From: Temnothorax longispinosus
Taxonomy: Eukaryota; Arthropoda; Insecta; Hymenoptera; Formicidae
Reading direction: 5' to 3'
NCBI RefSeq assembly: GCF_030848805.1
Contig: NC_092365.1
Span: 18,901,049-18,965,048 of the forward strand
Length of the DNA stretch: 64,000 bases
Position 1 is the stretch's first letter; each line of letters opens with the position of its first letter. A program made the translations under genes and the position numbers. Shown here one piece after another: positions 38,740 through 52,416 of this stretch. Under the pieces are notes generated by a model. It saw nothing but the letters and a program-made list of their open reading frames with translations. It was not told the origin of the DNA and made no database searches.

Positions 38740-41700
38740 CGTCAGTTATACAATGTATATTGTATGTAAATTTAAAGTAATATATAAATATCCTTTTCTT
38801 TATATTTTAATGAAATTAACAGCTTAGAAAATGATTAGGAAATTTGAATATGATACCTCAGTACGTATTATACATAACTTTAAAAATCATCTTAAATCCT
38901 GTTTTTTTTTTCAAAAGTAAATATTGCATAAGAAAATTTAATTCTTTGCTCTCGAGAGATTTATAGAACAACATTGCGATCTAACTAATAATACTAAATA
39001 GAGAAATGTGTGCCTTGCATTTAATTTAATTCGTATTTATGCGCAATGCGTTGTCAGCTAATATTCGGGTAGGTGTGCTTTGCGGACGATCATGAAGCAA
39101 TTCGTTCCGGGCGTGGTCCAGGTCGGTGTTTTTCCGTTTAAGGAAACTCGATAACCGTTAAGCTTCCTCGAGCAAAGAGCCCGAGCTTTTTCGGGATGTT
39201 TCGCGTGAGAAAAAGGGGATAGAAATATAAGGTAAGAAGCGCGGGAAGGATGGATCACGACCGTACAAATACGTGGCGAGGAATAGATTTAATTCCAAAG
39301 TGGATTTACCTCTTCCTGAATGACGAGCGGCAGGCGGGGAAGAAAACGACAACGATAAGCCTTCGACTCGAGTTTTTCACCGTCTCTCCCGATCAGGGGG
39401 AAAATTTCGCGATCGGGGAAGCTACCGGCGAATAAACATCCAACCCGGTCGCTGATTTTACGAGGCGACGAAGCGGAAACGCTCGTACCAGCGTACGCTT
39501 TCCGCCGTCCTTCAGTTCCCACCTTCGTTTTCATCAAGTCCTTCCCCGTCTCTCCTTGATATCCTATAGATCAAGAGATCCGTCTGCCTTTCGAACCGCG
39601 TCTTGTGGATGAAAGTTTCGCGAGGCGCGATCGCTCCCGGGGAATCTCTCACCGACGCTCGAATAATTTCGCGATTCAGGCGGAAACGACGTGATTGGTG
39701 TTCTCCGTTCAGCATCAATGGCTAGCGTACATTGAACTTCTATCATTAATTAACAATGCTGCATTAATAAGCGGATTACGGCGAATATATACGCACTGAA
39801 TATATAACGAAATGAATTAAATAAATTCATATGGCTACAGAATTAAATTATCATTAAAAATAAAGATTTCTCTCTTCTATAAAAGTATATATATAATTTC
39901 AGAAATTCTTGTGCTTGTTATCTTTAAAGAACAATGTCTATAATACATAACGTATAAAGTATATACGCGGAATATAATATACGTGAAAGAAACGAAACAA
40001 GTCTCAAGAAAAGAATTATTAGCGCTTTGAAAGACACGAAAAACAAGAGTTAAAAATATGAGAAGTAAAGAGATGAATAAAGAGAATATTTCTTACGTTG
40101 AACGTAAGATGAGAAGTGAATCGCTTTGTCCAGTAACTATTTGACTTTTATTCCTCAATTTCAACTCTTGTTTTATTCATCTTTAGCCCTCATTTTCGAG
40201 ATAGTCGTTATAGGAGAACATGCATTCTTGTTTTGTTACAAATAGAGATAACAATCTCTATCAATTGCTCCCTAGCTTTTCATCTCCGTTATCAATGTCA
40301 CTGTTTAAATATCTACTTATTAAAATTTTTTTTTAGAGAAGATACAATTTATGTAAATTCTTCTATAACAATCGTTCCACGTTATAATATCAACTTCTTT
40401 GACATTATAATAGAAATCTCGAAGTATAATGTCTATTTTGTATTACATTTTTATTAATACTGTGTCAATACTCTGCTATAATTACGATGCGACGTTATTT
40501 GTATTCTGAATCTACAATTAGCGTTTTATTTCGTTTGAATGTAATAATTTTCGTGTATAGGCAAATTTACGAAATGTATTGAAAGAAACGAGTGAGCTAG
40601 AAGGAGATTTGAATTCGAGCGCTCGCGGAAGTCAAATTTAAACACGGGGCGAGAATGAGAGAGAGAGAACGAGGGCGTGATAGGCGGGAACGCGCGAAGG
40701 GTGGTCGGGGACAATTAAGTGGGCAGCAAGCCGCTATCTCTCGTGGCCAGCCATGAGACTACCACGCACCTCATTATAACCTACAGGCTACGTTATAATC
40801 CTAGCCGCGTTACAGTATCATTCGCAGATCTCTCCCTCTCTCCCTCACCCGTCCTCTCTATTGCCGCTCGACCGTTCCTCTGGCAGAATAGCTGTTTCGG
40901 ATCCTATATGGAAGATCCAAAATCGGGGCTGCTAATACGGAACTACATTCCATTAACATCGGGTAATGGTGTTCCTACGCTCGAGGAGGTCCGACGTGGA
41001 GTGGATGCGCGCATCTCTCTATGAAATCGAAAGTCCTAAATCGAAACGCGGTTAGATATATTAGATTATAGATAATTTATATTTAAATTAGATAACAGAT
41101 ATTTCGTAATCGTGTGTGTGATACATTCCTTATATATTGTACATTATAAATCACGGGTACCATAAAAAATTTCTTGCAAAGCTATACGCAATTTTTCCAT
41201 CAAGTGGATTGATCGGTATTACGTGAAAGAAAAAGTGTTGAAGAAAAACTTGATTATAATTTTATATGTTTATATCTGATTGTCATATAATAATTTTATT
41301 TAAAAAAATTGTTGACAGCTCCCCGCTATTAAATAATAATATATTATATCACGAAAGAATGCGGAAGGATACAAGTTTGTCAAGCGAGCATAAAATGTCC
41401 TGAGAGACACACACAATGGCAACGCACATAAACTGTTCCCTTTCTTTCGTTTTCATAAACGCGTCAATGCCGTGCGTATTTTCTCTTTGTAAGACTTTAA
41501 TTAAAAATATTAATAATGGTGCTTGTGCAGGTGAGCAAAAGGCATGCCGGCAACTAAAGGAACAAACGAGTTTTGGCCCAGGTTACAATAGCCCTCGTAC
41601 GGGAGAGCGAATGAACCTATTTCAAATATTGGAGCGCGTTTTTTTATCGCACATACAGGAGCAATCATAAAAAAGACTTTGGTCCTCGTCCGTTGTGATA

Positions 41701-41861
41701 AAGCAATTCAATCTCGGCGTGCAGCTTCATTGTTCTTCGAAAATATGAAATCATCGTGAGATATGAGCGTTTTATTGAAATATATAAAAGAAACAAGTAT
41801 TGTGAGAGAGAAATAAGCTGATCTAAAGGCAGTATTTAATTATGAAATCATATCAACAATG
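38740..41861. other. Non-coding sequence, no recognised gene
   Basis: Nothing beyond simple-sequence runs is seen. The GC-richer patch at 39050-39700 has frames on both strands without recognisable domains. Confidence 0.65.
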
Positions 41862-42099
41862 CACTGTTAAATTCATAGGGTTAAATTAAACTCAATTTTT
41901 AACCATTCCATAGGTCGCCACTGCTCCTACTCAATATGTAGTTAATTTAATTAAAACAATGTTAATTTGACTAAACCAATGGAGTTAAAATAATCCTATT
42001 TTGTTTCAAACTAATTGACGCACATGGTAGTTAAAAATAACAAAATGTTATCTAACTCATGGTATTAGTTTAAATTTCATCCTTTAATCTTTAACAGTG
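41862..42099. mobile_element. Older MITE-like inverted repeat
   Basis: The ends CACTGTTAAA (41862-41871) and its exact reverse complement TTTAACAGTG (42090-42099) bound a 238-bp AT-rich segment. Outer inverted similarity continues imperfectly for about 30 bases. No clear target-site duplication and no ORF. It is probably a decayed non-autonomous DNA transposon. Confidence 0.5.
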
Positions 42100-45000
42100 T
42101 GGTTCGATGCTTTTGCCGACCCGATATATTTTAAAAGAACGTCAATAAGTGACAGAATATTATTTCATAAATATATCGTAGATAATTAATCGTAATTTCA
42201 AATTTAATATAACTATGAGATATATGTATAATGAAAGATGAAAACTGAGAAAATAAAGCACGTAAAAGATAAAATCGTTGGGAAAATATCGCGTGGTGCA
42301 CGATTGATTCTAAATATAATCAAAAAATTCAGTCTGGATATTGGTCTGAATTTTTAAAAGATAACGCGTGTCTTATTGATACTCTGTTCTGTTTAGATCC
42401 AGCTTGAAATAGCTCAAAGCGCGAACGAAGAGGAGTCCAGAGTTGAGTGTGACTGTGTACCTGCGACAGGCGTGTCATATGCATCGTGCCGCACGGGAGC
42501 AGCGAGCGAATGCCCCGCACGTACACTCCTCCGAGGATTCTCGAGGATCTAAGAACTGAAGGGACTCAAATCTCTTGATCCCTTTGAAATTGGGACGCGC
42601 TCTGTTATCAAGCGAGAGACTCAGAATCCCGCGTACCGCACCGAACGAAAGACTCGGCTCAATACTCGGTCACGGTTTTCTTGATGATTCAAGCAAAGGT
42701 ATCACGCAAGGCTTAGAGTATATTCGTGCCACGATCCCCGGTATCTGCGACGTAAACGCGCCAAAGAAAAACGTGAAAAGGTAAAGCCATCGATAGACGT
42801 TCCGTAAACGAATTATATATTAATGTATTTCTACCTGTCTATAGAATATTCGGCAGTAAATGTACTTGACGAACAGAGAGATGATCTTTATTGAAAATTA
42901 TATCTCAATTCAATAAAATATTAGTATATGATTGCTCTTTGATAAATACCAAAGACACGTCAAGAAGTTTGTTTATATCACTATATGTATATTCAATAAT
43001 TGATCTTTTATTTTTATTTATTATACGAAGCTGGTTCATCGAATGAATCGTGCACAATTTCGGAGATATGAATAGGTCGCTAGATATACGTTATTCACGG
43101 GACAATGGGAATCGGTTAATTGCGTTGGATATCAGAACCAATGCTTCGTGCCACGCTAGAATGAACATACGGATAAACGAGGGACAAAATCGATGACTCC
43201 GTAGCGATGGTAACCTACATATCGATGACCATTGAATATCGATCGCATATTCTCGCGGTAATGGAGGGTTGAAACGAGTTTGCTAGTAGGCCAATCAACC
43301 GCCTGAAAGGTATAGGTCGAGTGGAAAGTTCAGCTCGTAATTCTTGCTCCGTGTATGCTAATACGCGGCACGCGGATATTTATTCCGTGTATTGCTTACT
43401 TTAAAGTTTGGAAGTGCCTCTACAACGATTTATCCTTTCCATTTTCGCATTATTAAGACAGTCTTTTATTATATATTTTATAGGGATTTTCGTTAATATT
43501 GCTTTTTTTTCTCTTGGTCAATATATAATTAGCGCTCTCTTCTCTTTTGTACGAATAATCAATATCAGCGATGCACTGATTTAATTCCATCTGACGGATA
43601 GATATTCAGACTAATCAAACACAATCGATGCATGAGCGCTTACACCGTCCGTTCGATCAGCAAAAGCAGAAGGGTAGATGACAAAGGGACGGAGAAAGGG
43701 GAACAGAAATTCAATGATTAGCCAAATGACGCAGACCAGGCAATCGCGCTGTAGTAACGAGCGTTCCAGTAGCCAATTCCTATCTCTCTATCTGCCTTTT
43801 TTTTTACCACCGCCAAAGCTCTGCCTCTTTACCAAGCCTAGAAGGCATGCTATCTGCTTGATTTGAGAACGCCTAAATTCTGTTTGTGCGCATCTCATCC
43901 CTTCCACTTATGTACACACATACGCATATAAATCTAAGCATGTGCACGCACCTAAACAGTTGTGCAGATAGCCAATCTGCTCACAATGATATTCTCATGT
44001 GTCGCACACATACAAAACCTCTGCGCACAAATAAAACTACAAAAGATTCTGGCAATCCTTCCTTCACGATTCCTTCACTTGGCGCAGCTACGATAACGCA
44101 ACGAATCGACAATTTGTGTGGTGAGTACGTGCGCCGAATCCCTATATTCGAGCGGAACGTATACAATATCTGCCTCTGTCTTCGTCAATTTTCTAATCCG
44201 TGGTCAGATCGTGTTTGCTCTGCCTATTGATGCCGATTACGTGATACTCCCTGCGGATCCCCATTACGAGAGAGGAAGGAGTGAATTTAGATTGATGCTT
44301 TTCTCTTCGGTGGTTGCTCGTACTATCTCTATATAGTTTTGCGAAATAAAGTTTTGCGAGTTTCTCTTCATCGTGAAAGATTGCAAACAAATAAAGTAAT
44401 GTTATAATGTTTTTAGAAATTATTTAAGTGTAACACGCGAGTACTCAAATATTATATTTTAAAAATATATTAAGTTTCTAAATATCGCATTAACAATATA
44501 TGATAGGATTTAATACGACTTGGTATTCATTGCTCGATATAGAGTATTCGCAGCATTTTAAAGGAGGAAGAATGTAGTGGCACTAGCTTAAGAAAAGGCT
44601 AATCCGGTATCTGGTTGAATCGGCAAGCCCGGTAAACATCGCTATTTAAAATTTAAATTTACTCGATATCTAGAGTGCCACGCTTTACTTTTCTCCGTCT
44701 TTCCTCGCAGTCGCCAAGCCGCATCAGCTTTTTCCATCCTCGCTGCGCGTGGCTTTCGATGGATAAGAAAAACATCCCCTGAGTTTGGTTACGTGTCGAG
44801 TCTTTATCAGCACTATTCTACACTAGAAATGCAAACTCGTCTCCTGTTTTAGCATGTTTTTTGCTCTCCTTGTATCTATTTCTCATCGTTTATACTGGTA
44901 CTAATATATTACGTTTACATTTCTATAAAATATAAATTAATTGGATCGTCAAAATATATTAAAATTAATAATTTTGTATGTATGTATGTATATACACGTG

Positions 45001-48000
45001 TAGATATTTAAAAGCATTCTTTTTTTTTAGAACAAATATAATTTTGGAATAAAAGCCAGTACCTCATGACCTTTCAAGAATGCCATTTTAGAGAGATATG
45101 AAAGTCTTCTGGGGACTCGCGCGACAGTGAATCATAAACATGAAAAGGTAAAAGACGAAATATATCTTGTGTCCACGAATGCGCCGCAACGGAACATAAG
45201 TTTTAGAAAGCCCGAAGGTGCACATGCGCGTATTCATTCGTTGTCGGTGCTTCGATCCATACCCGCCGCGTTATCGCTCTTATTTTTATTATTTTTTTCT
45301 TGACATATAGTAGAGAGCGTGTACCTATGCACATGTGCCGGACCCTTTAGCTGCGCGTAAAAAAGGGCATTTTACGAGGTACCATTCACTACCTTGATGG
45401 ATTCCGCTATCGTAGCGGGAGGACGTAGATATATGCAGCGTGGCGACCAGTTATGTTGCTTTGCTATTTCCAATTTGGTTTAGCACGATCACCGAATGAG
45501 ATAGATTGTACGTATATTTCGTGGACAAGTCCCTGGCATGTAAAAAAATAGAGATCGAGATTAAACGATTATTTCTCTGACGTATATTTAATTTTACGCG
45601 CATTCAAGTAAAGTAATGAAATACCTGACGGACGTATATTAGTCATATTTCATGGTAATATAACTAAATAACTGTCAGATAATTATCATGATTTTACGAA
45701 TATAAGCAATAAACAAGAGTTGGAAATAATGGAATTACGTAGCCCATCATAATGGCTTTTGACATTAAAAATAATCTTTTCCAAGAGTTATTTATTACAC
45801 ATTCGTGATGTGCATGAATATCGCGTTAAGCCGTACAATGAGATACATTGCATCTATATATCATTTGAGGATATTTCGAAGACTCGTTTTGACACCGTTC
45901 AGAGAGTTCATCGAGTTCTCATAGCAGAGTTGTCATTACGTGCAAAATGCACGTGACCGGGGGCCTTAATCCGGGACAGTTTTATGAGAACAATTTTACA
46001 GAATTCTCGCGTCTCGCCGACAAAATGTCTCTATCCATGCGCCATGGAAATTTGCATAGAGCGCGGCAGCTGTTTCCATCATTTTATTTTATCGCTCTTT
46101 TTCTCTATCTCTCTCTTCCTCTCTCGCTTTTTCTGTCGGTCATTTCGTTTGTACGCACGCGAAATCGAAAGTGTCTGTAGTCTTCGTTTTCTCTCACTCT
46201 GTAATAGTCGAGAATAAAATAGATAGATTACCATAATTATCGCGTAAGTTACACATTAGAATTGCCGGAGTTGAAACTGTGATACTTCGATAGCAGAGAC
46301 CTGCTTGAATGTCACGATACAGATTTTCAGGAAAATAGAATTGTCAGTAGATTATAGCATTATTATTGCAATAAATCATATATTGATAACAATGATAACA
46401 GAACCAGACCTATGGAGTGGAATTTAATAGAACACATTGTGTTTGTACACCCTGTGTTTGTAGAAACACCGATCGGATCGTGATCTAAACAAAATCGCGT
46501 GATGTTATCGAGTGTGCTACACCGACGATTCCCCGGAGATACACGGAAAGTTTGTGTTCGTGTTACAATGTAAATCAATGGCTGCGTTCTGCGGTTAAAG
46601 AGTTATTACTCCATTATAATCCGAGCGGGTTCATTGCCCATTTGTCATTAGTATTGACGAAACATTGCCCTATAAATGTACCATTAACGCTACTGCTTGC
46701 TCGCAATAAATACATAAATTAAATCGATTATTTCTGGTATTCGTCCGTTCGTCGAGTTGGTGAGTAAATGACGGTTCTAACTCATAGTAAAACTGATTTG
46801 GGTGAAGTAGACTGCGGCGAAATAGAGGTAGGGCAAAACTATCTCGTCTGCAATTCAAATTTCAACCCCTTATGCTTACACCCCGCTCGTTCGTTCGCAT
46901 CTGACCTTCTTCGCCGGAGGGTTGCGAATTAAATGGATACAGATACGTAAAATCGATACGCTTCAGCCTTTTCATTCGTTTCACTGCATACGGGGTACGG
47001 GGCGTGCTTCATTGATTTACACGAGGGAACATACAACACTCGTCTGTGTAGTGTGTATAAATTTGCGTTATCTATTTCATTTAGGATCTCTGTAGGGAAA
47101 CCCGAATTACGTTCAATCATATATTAAGCGTATTATTTGGTTATTTTATACAACGATCAGATTGCACTAATTTGCAGATGAAATTCGCATAATGCAAATT
47201 TTTAATTTTATAATAATTATTACTGATTATAACAATTATATATATAGATAATTAAAGATCTATTAGATTAATCTCATAATTGTTAATTATACTTAACATA
47301 TGTTTAATTACTTTTAATTAAAAAATTGAATTATTACATTATTATTTTCCAATATTCTAAATAAAATCGCATATATTTACATTAATGTATTTATTCCTTA
47401 ATATTTCTTAAAGTAATATCTCAAATAAGTATCGAAAGTATTATTTTAGATATAAAATCTTCACAATAATATTAATATCGCAATTATCAAGGGAACATCT
47501 AATTTTTAATTACTTTACTTTAAATGATCAAAATCGTTAAAACTTTCTTATGTGACAAACATGATTGCAAGGGGTACTTTGCCTCATAATATTTTTAAAA
47601 CGCATCCTGCACGACGAAAGGGATGAGTAATATATTACTAATGCTAGGATAGGTATACGACGGTTTCGAAGAGTTAATGTTTCTGCCAGTCGATTAATCC
47701 TTCGTTTGAAAATTGTAAGAGGTCCCGCGGTAGTGACGACCCGTGAAGAATCGTGGGGTGCATATTTGAGCGAGAGTCAGCCCGGGAGCGCGTCACCCTC
47801 CATTTTTTATTCAGCTCGAAACTTCACGATTCTTTAGGTGTCCCCCGGGAGCTCGAGGACGATCGAGACTCCTGTTCCGGACGTTTTACCTTATCGTCAT
47901 GCAGGAAAAGACCATCGCGAAACGGATAAGAAAAACGGATCGGCAAAAGTGAAAATAGGACACGGGTTATACTATTAAACGAAAGAATAAATACAAAATA

Positions 48001-51000
48001 GTTTTCTTCCTTCTTCCTATTCCTCCCTTTTCTTATTTTCCGCTATGTTGAAGACAAACAAATAGTAACGTATCAGAAAGCGTCGACAGAGTAACGATCC
48101 TGAAAGGTGCAAAGATAATTTTCCATCATGATTTTACGATTTCAATCATCGTTCGCGAGAGGTATTTCGAGAGAGATTGTCACCGAAAACGAAGCAGTCG
48201 CGAAGTTGTTTACCGAGTTTCGCAGCTTTACTACATCTAAACACGAAGTTGGTCAGTGTAAGGGAACAACAAGAAAGTCTGAAAAGAATCAACTGTCCCG
48301 TCTTCCCCAATTTCGAGCGCCATTATTAAACGGCGCGCCTCTTTCCACGGGTTTGGTTGCCGTTGAAAGTTCCGGAAAGGTCGTGAAAGGAATGGTCGAT
48401 CGTTTCGCGAAAAGTTCGACGAACCAGTAGCCTACTGGATTGCTGCAAATTCCTACAATACGGGGCGCATAAAACATTTTGCCAAAGCTTGTTAGCCATC
48501 GAGTCTAACGACCTGCCGGAGTGTCGTTGCTGAATTTCATCATGGAGGTACCTATTGCTCGGTTTGAAATTCAATGCATAAATTACGGTATCAAACACCG
48601 GGAAAAGTAAAAGTATACTTCGTTGGACACTGTACTGCGAGAAAGATTGTGAGCATTATGCGAAGGCTTTGCCGAGACGGTATCGAAGCGTCGATGCCGT
48701 AATACCTTCTTGAAACGATCTCCAATAACTCTTGCTTGCGAAGTATTACTGTCGAAACGGACGTTTTCTCTGAATGTAATTCCGCTTCGGTATTGAAACG
48801 TCGCCGCGCTGTAACGTGACGACGGCCCTCTTATCCAATCCGATTACATGAAATTGAATCGCGGTAAACAGTTTCAAATTGCGCTATCATCCACCGACTA
48901 TAGCAGAAAGCTCTTTTGAAATGTATTTCCAACTAATCTCTCATTCCTGTTGCTCGCTGCATCAATTGCACTTTCTCTTATTCACGTTGGATTACCCGCG
49001 AGGACTTTATTAACAAATCGTCGTCTAACGCATGGGGCATCCTTGCTTTTTAAGGGAAGATATAGGCGGTCATCGCGCCGATGTGTCTCTTTTACAGCGA
49101 CCTTTACAGCCAAGACGTGCCTAACCGAGAGGACAATGGATCATTATCCCGCCACCCTGACGACGGCGGCCGATGAGTTTCGGTGGCCGAGTGTGCTCCC
49201 CGCTCGACGCACAGTCTTACGCCTTTACGCCTTATTAAGGACAAACGAACGAGCTCGCCTCGGGGAGCTCAATCTCAGCGCGAAACGAAACGAGCTCCGT
49301 ATAATCCGAGAGTGCGAGGGGAAACGGACGGGGTGAAACGGCGAAAAGAAGAACGGTCGGGGGAATTGTCGGTGTGGGCAACGTAAAAATAACGAGACAG
49401 CAACGGCGATAAACAAAAAGGAAATCATGATCGCACCATAATGATAATCACAGTCGAAATAATGACGAGGATGATAATGCCGCCTGTGTCCCTCGGAAGT
49501 CATGCCGCTACGCATGCAGCGTAAATAATGACATTAATTCGGTACACTGCAGGATACCCAAGTACGTCCCTTGATCCTTCGTGACGCTATATTCTGCTAA
49601 CGTTGTTCCCCGTGGCGTAAAGTTTCTCTCTTGGGGCAATCTGATCCTATCTTAGAATATAGTATCCAACCAATGCTAAATTATCCCTACAAATTCACGT
49701 CAAATAATTTATATATTTTTAATTACAAAACTTTATTAATTTCAATCTTCAATACGATATTAAGTCCTAATAATATTTTTTAACGAAAAGCTAATAAAAA
49801 ATTAAAAAAAAACTTTTTTAAGATTTTCTTTTCAATTTCAAATTAAGAGTTAGATTAATAAAAATTTATACAGATTATTTTAGGCTAAAAATTGTTCATT
49901 ACTTAATATTATAAAAGACTTAAGACAGGTATCGAGAACATCAAGGTAGATCTTTTAATTATGAAGTGAACAATTTGATTAAAAGCCGATAATTTAATCA
50001 CGTGACTGTTTGTTCGTATTCTTGCATCGTGTTCCACTAAACAACGCATACAAAACGAAGGATTTATATTATCAATTTAAACAGAAATACACATGTGTGT
50101 ACCTTGTGAATGCAATGATGGCGGTATTTGAATCAGCCAATAACTGTTTCAAGGGTATTCTATACTGTGACTGGTACACATGTTGAATTTGAACGCAGGG
50201 TACCACCCGTCGCGAATGCCGCAAGGTTTTCAGTACTGCTACATTATAAAGGGCCTTACATGATGCAGAACTCACAGTGCTCCTTTAACACTCGCCCCTG
50301 TCAACTACACTCTCAATTCTCCCATGAATTATTCAAATTAGACATAACAAGTTCAACAGTTGATGCGCCTGACACATGCGTAAGAGTGATGCCGTTAATA
50401 AATTCAAAAATACATTCACCGCGAAATACGCATTCAGTGAATCAATGGAATATGATTCAAGTCACGATTTATAACTATTTTTGTTGCCAACAATGCAGTG
50501 TCACGTGCGCGTATAGCTCCATATTTAGTGCATTAATAGTAGCAAAAATATACAAGAAAATACATAGCAAATATTAAACGAACAAGTATTACAAATGTAA
50601 ATAATTCACGACGGTCTTCGAGAATCTTAGCTTATGTCATTTCTATTTTCAGGTTTAATATCGAGTTTATTTTTAGGAAAACGTGCAACTCCATTTTGGA
50701 AATGTTGCCGTTTTTGGCCGACATTTCCGCTTTATATTCAAACATTCGTGTCAAATATAAAACTGAAGCAGTAAAACAAAATATCAGTGACGGAATAACT
50801 TTCGCCTTTCGCATGATGACAACATACTATCGTAAACAGAACCGTAACGTGGCCTATTAAGATAACTGAGTCGTTGTTTCTCTACCTTTATAACTTTTTC
50901 CCAACAAAACGAAAGACCTCACCTTAAGCGCGGATTGCCCCAAGAGACGGAGGTAATCTTCATTTAATTAAAGTAAATTTACAGTGTAATGAAATACAGC

Positions 51001-52188
51001 GATAATAGAATTCGCTCGAGAGAAATGCCCCTAAAACCGTTAAGAGAATTCTCTTCAATGCTTGCGCAGGGAAATGAATATGCGGAATCAACTGGTGGTA
51101 TCAGATTGGAAAGGATTACCGTTATGAAAATAATCGTCTGCTTCTTATAGCACCATAAAGACATCGCAATATTGCATAACATTGCATAATCGTAATGTCG
51201 CGCTATTGTATTTACATTTAAATAAATTAAATATTATTGGATTGAACATCACTATGGCTTATTGTCAAGTTAATGCTAAATATGAACGATTTTCTTAGTT
51301 ATATAAAATTACATTAAACATAATCTAATTTAATATAGTACTAATATCGTACGCTATAGAAATAAGCAATCGCGTACAGAGAAATTTGTGATAGCCGCTA
51401 CGGGCCAAAGCCGCGGCCATTTCGGAATTCAACCATCGGCAACGATCGGCATCGGTGCAGATTCGTAATGTGGAACGACAATATGGGTTTGTAAACGGCG
51501 GCGACGTCGATTCACCAAATCGCATGCAGCGCGAGGCACTGACGTGCAAGCATAGCTGGAATCCGTGAATACATGCGCCGGTGTGCACGTGTATCTTCTG
51601 CGACGCATGTGCACACATACACCTACGTTAATGCGACATGCAGCGACCTGCGCCTGTGTGAGTGCGTCGGCATTAATCAATCCGTGCATTGATCAGGCCC
51701 CACAATGCCCGTACCATTACATGCGTCGCGCACTCTCTCGCTCTATATCTGGTGTATCGTGTATTAAACGCACTGCCACGGTGTCGACTGTTTTTGGACG
51801 CGCATATACGCACGCTACCGGTGTGTCATCCGTAATGGTATAATGAACATCCACTGACGTCTGCAATGGTGACAGTTTGGTATGCATTTGCAGTATATCG
51901 CACGCGCGAATTCATTAGTGCTACGAAATCGTGCTACGCGTACACGAGAGTCTTTTTAAAAACAACTCACTACTTATACTTTATACCGAACACCACGTGT
52001 ACATATTTTTCATTATATTGCGTGATGAACATTCTTCGTACTAATTATAATTATAGAAGCAAAATGTGAAAATAAAATTAAAATATCACGTTAGTCAATT
52101 AACATGTCATATTTCTATGACACTTGTCGTGCACATACAAATTTAACACACATAAAAATTAGCCGGTTCGATACATAGAAATTTATTA
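42100..52188. other. Non-coding sequence, no recognised gene
   Basis: Mostly AT-rich, with GC-richer patches at about 42400-42790, 47700-47950, 48780-49520 and 51400-51840. No conserved coding exon, RNA gene or further transposon is identified. Confidence 0.6.
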
Positions 52189-52416
52189 ATGGCTGATGAT
52201 ACGGAACGTATTACAGAATCGAGTTCACGACTCTTTAATCGACCAGCAATCCCGGAGCTGCTCCCGGATGGTAGCCGACCTAGGAAACGTCCGAGGGTTG
52301 CAATGGGAAAAGGGATGAAGGGATTACGCGGATACGTTAAGCCTCAAGATACTCCCTTCGCGCCTGGTTATACCAACGTCCACCCACCTGTCCGTCTCGC
52401 CGCGATAGGCGCCTGA
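52189..52416 (+). CDS. Orphan 75-codon ORF, unknown function
   Basis: ATG-initiated ORF of 75 codons in a locally GC-rich island of about 450 bases inside AT-rich sequence. The N-terminus is acidic (MADDTERITESSSR). A basic, nuclear-localisation-like segment RPRKRPR follows at residues 30-36, then a Gly/Lys patch MGKGMKGLRG and a Pro-rich end. The GC-rich composition continues past the stop to about 52570, and AATAAA occurs near 52648. No domain is recognised. It could be a small lineage-specific gene, a fragment of a processed pseudogene, or a chance frame in a GC island. Confidence 0.25.
   Translation: MADDTERITESSSRLFNRPAIPELLPDGSRPRKRPRVAMGKGMKGLRGYVKPQDTPFAPGYTNVHPPVRLAAIGA

Noticed and set aside
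50128..50577. 149-codon plus-strand frame
   Set aside because: Starts at TTG with no conserved motif, and composition drifts with the local AT content. No support as a gene.
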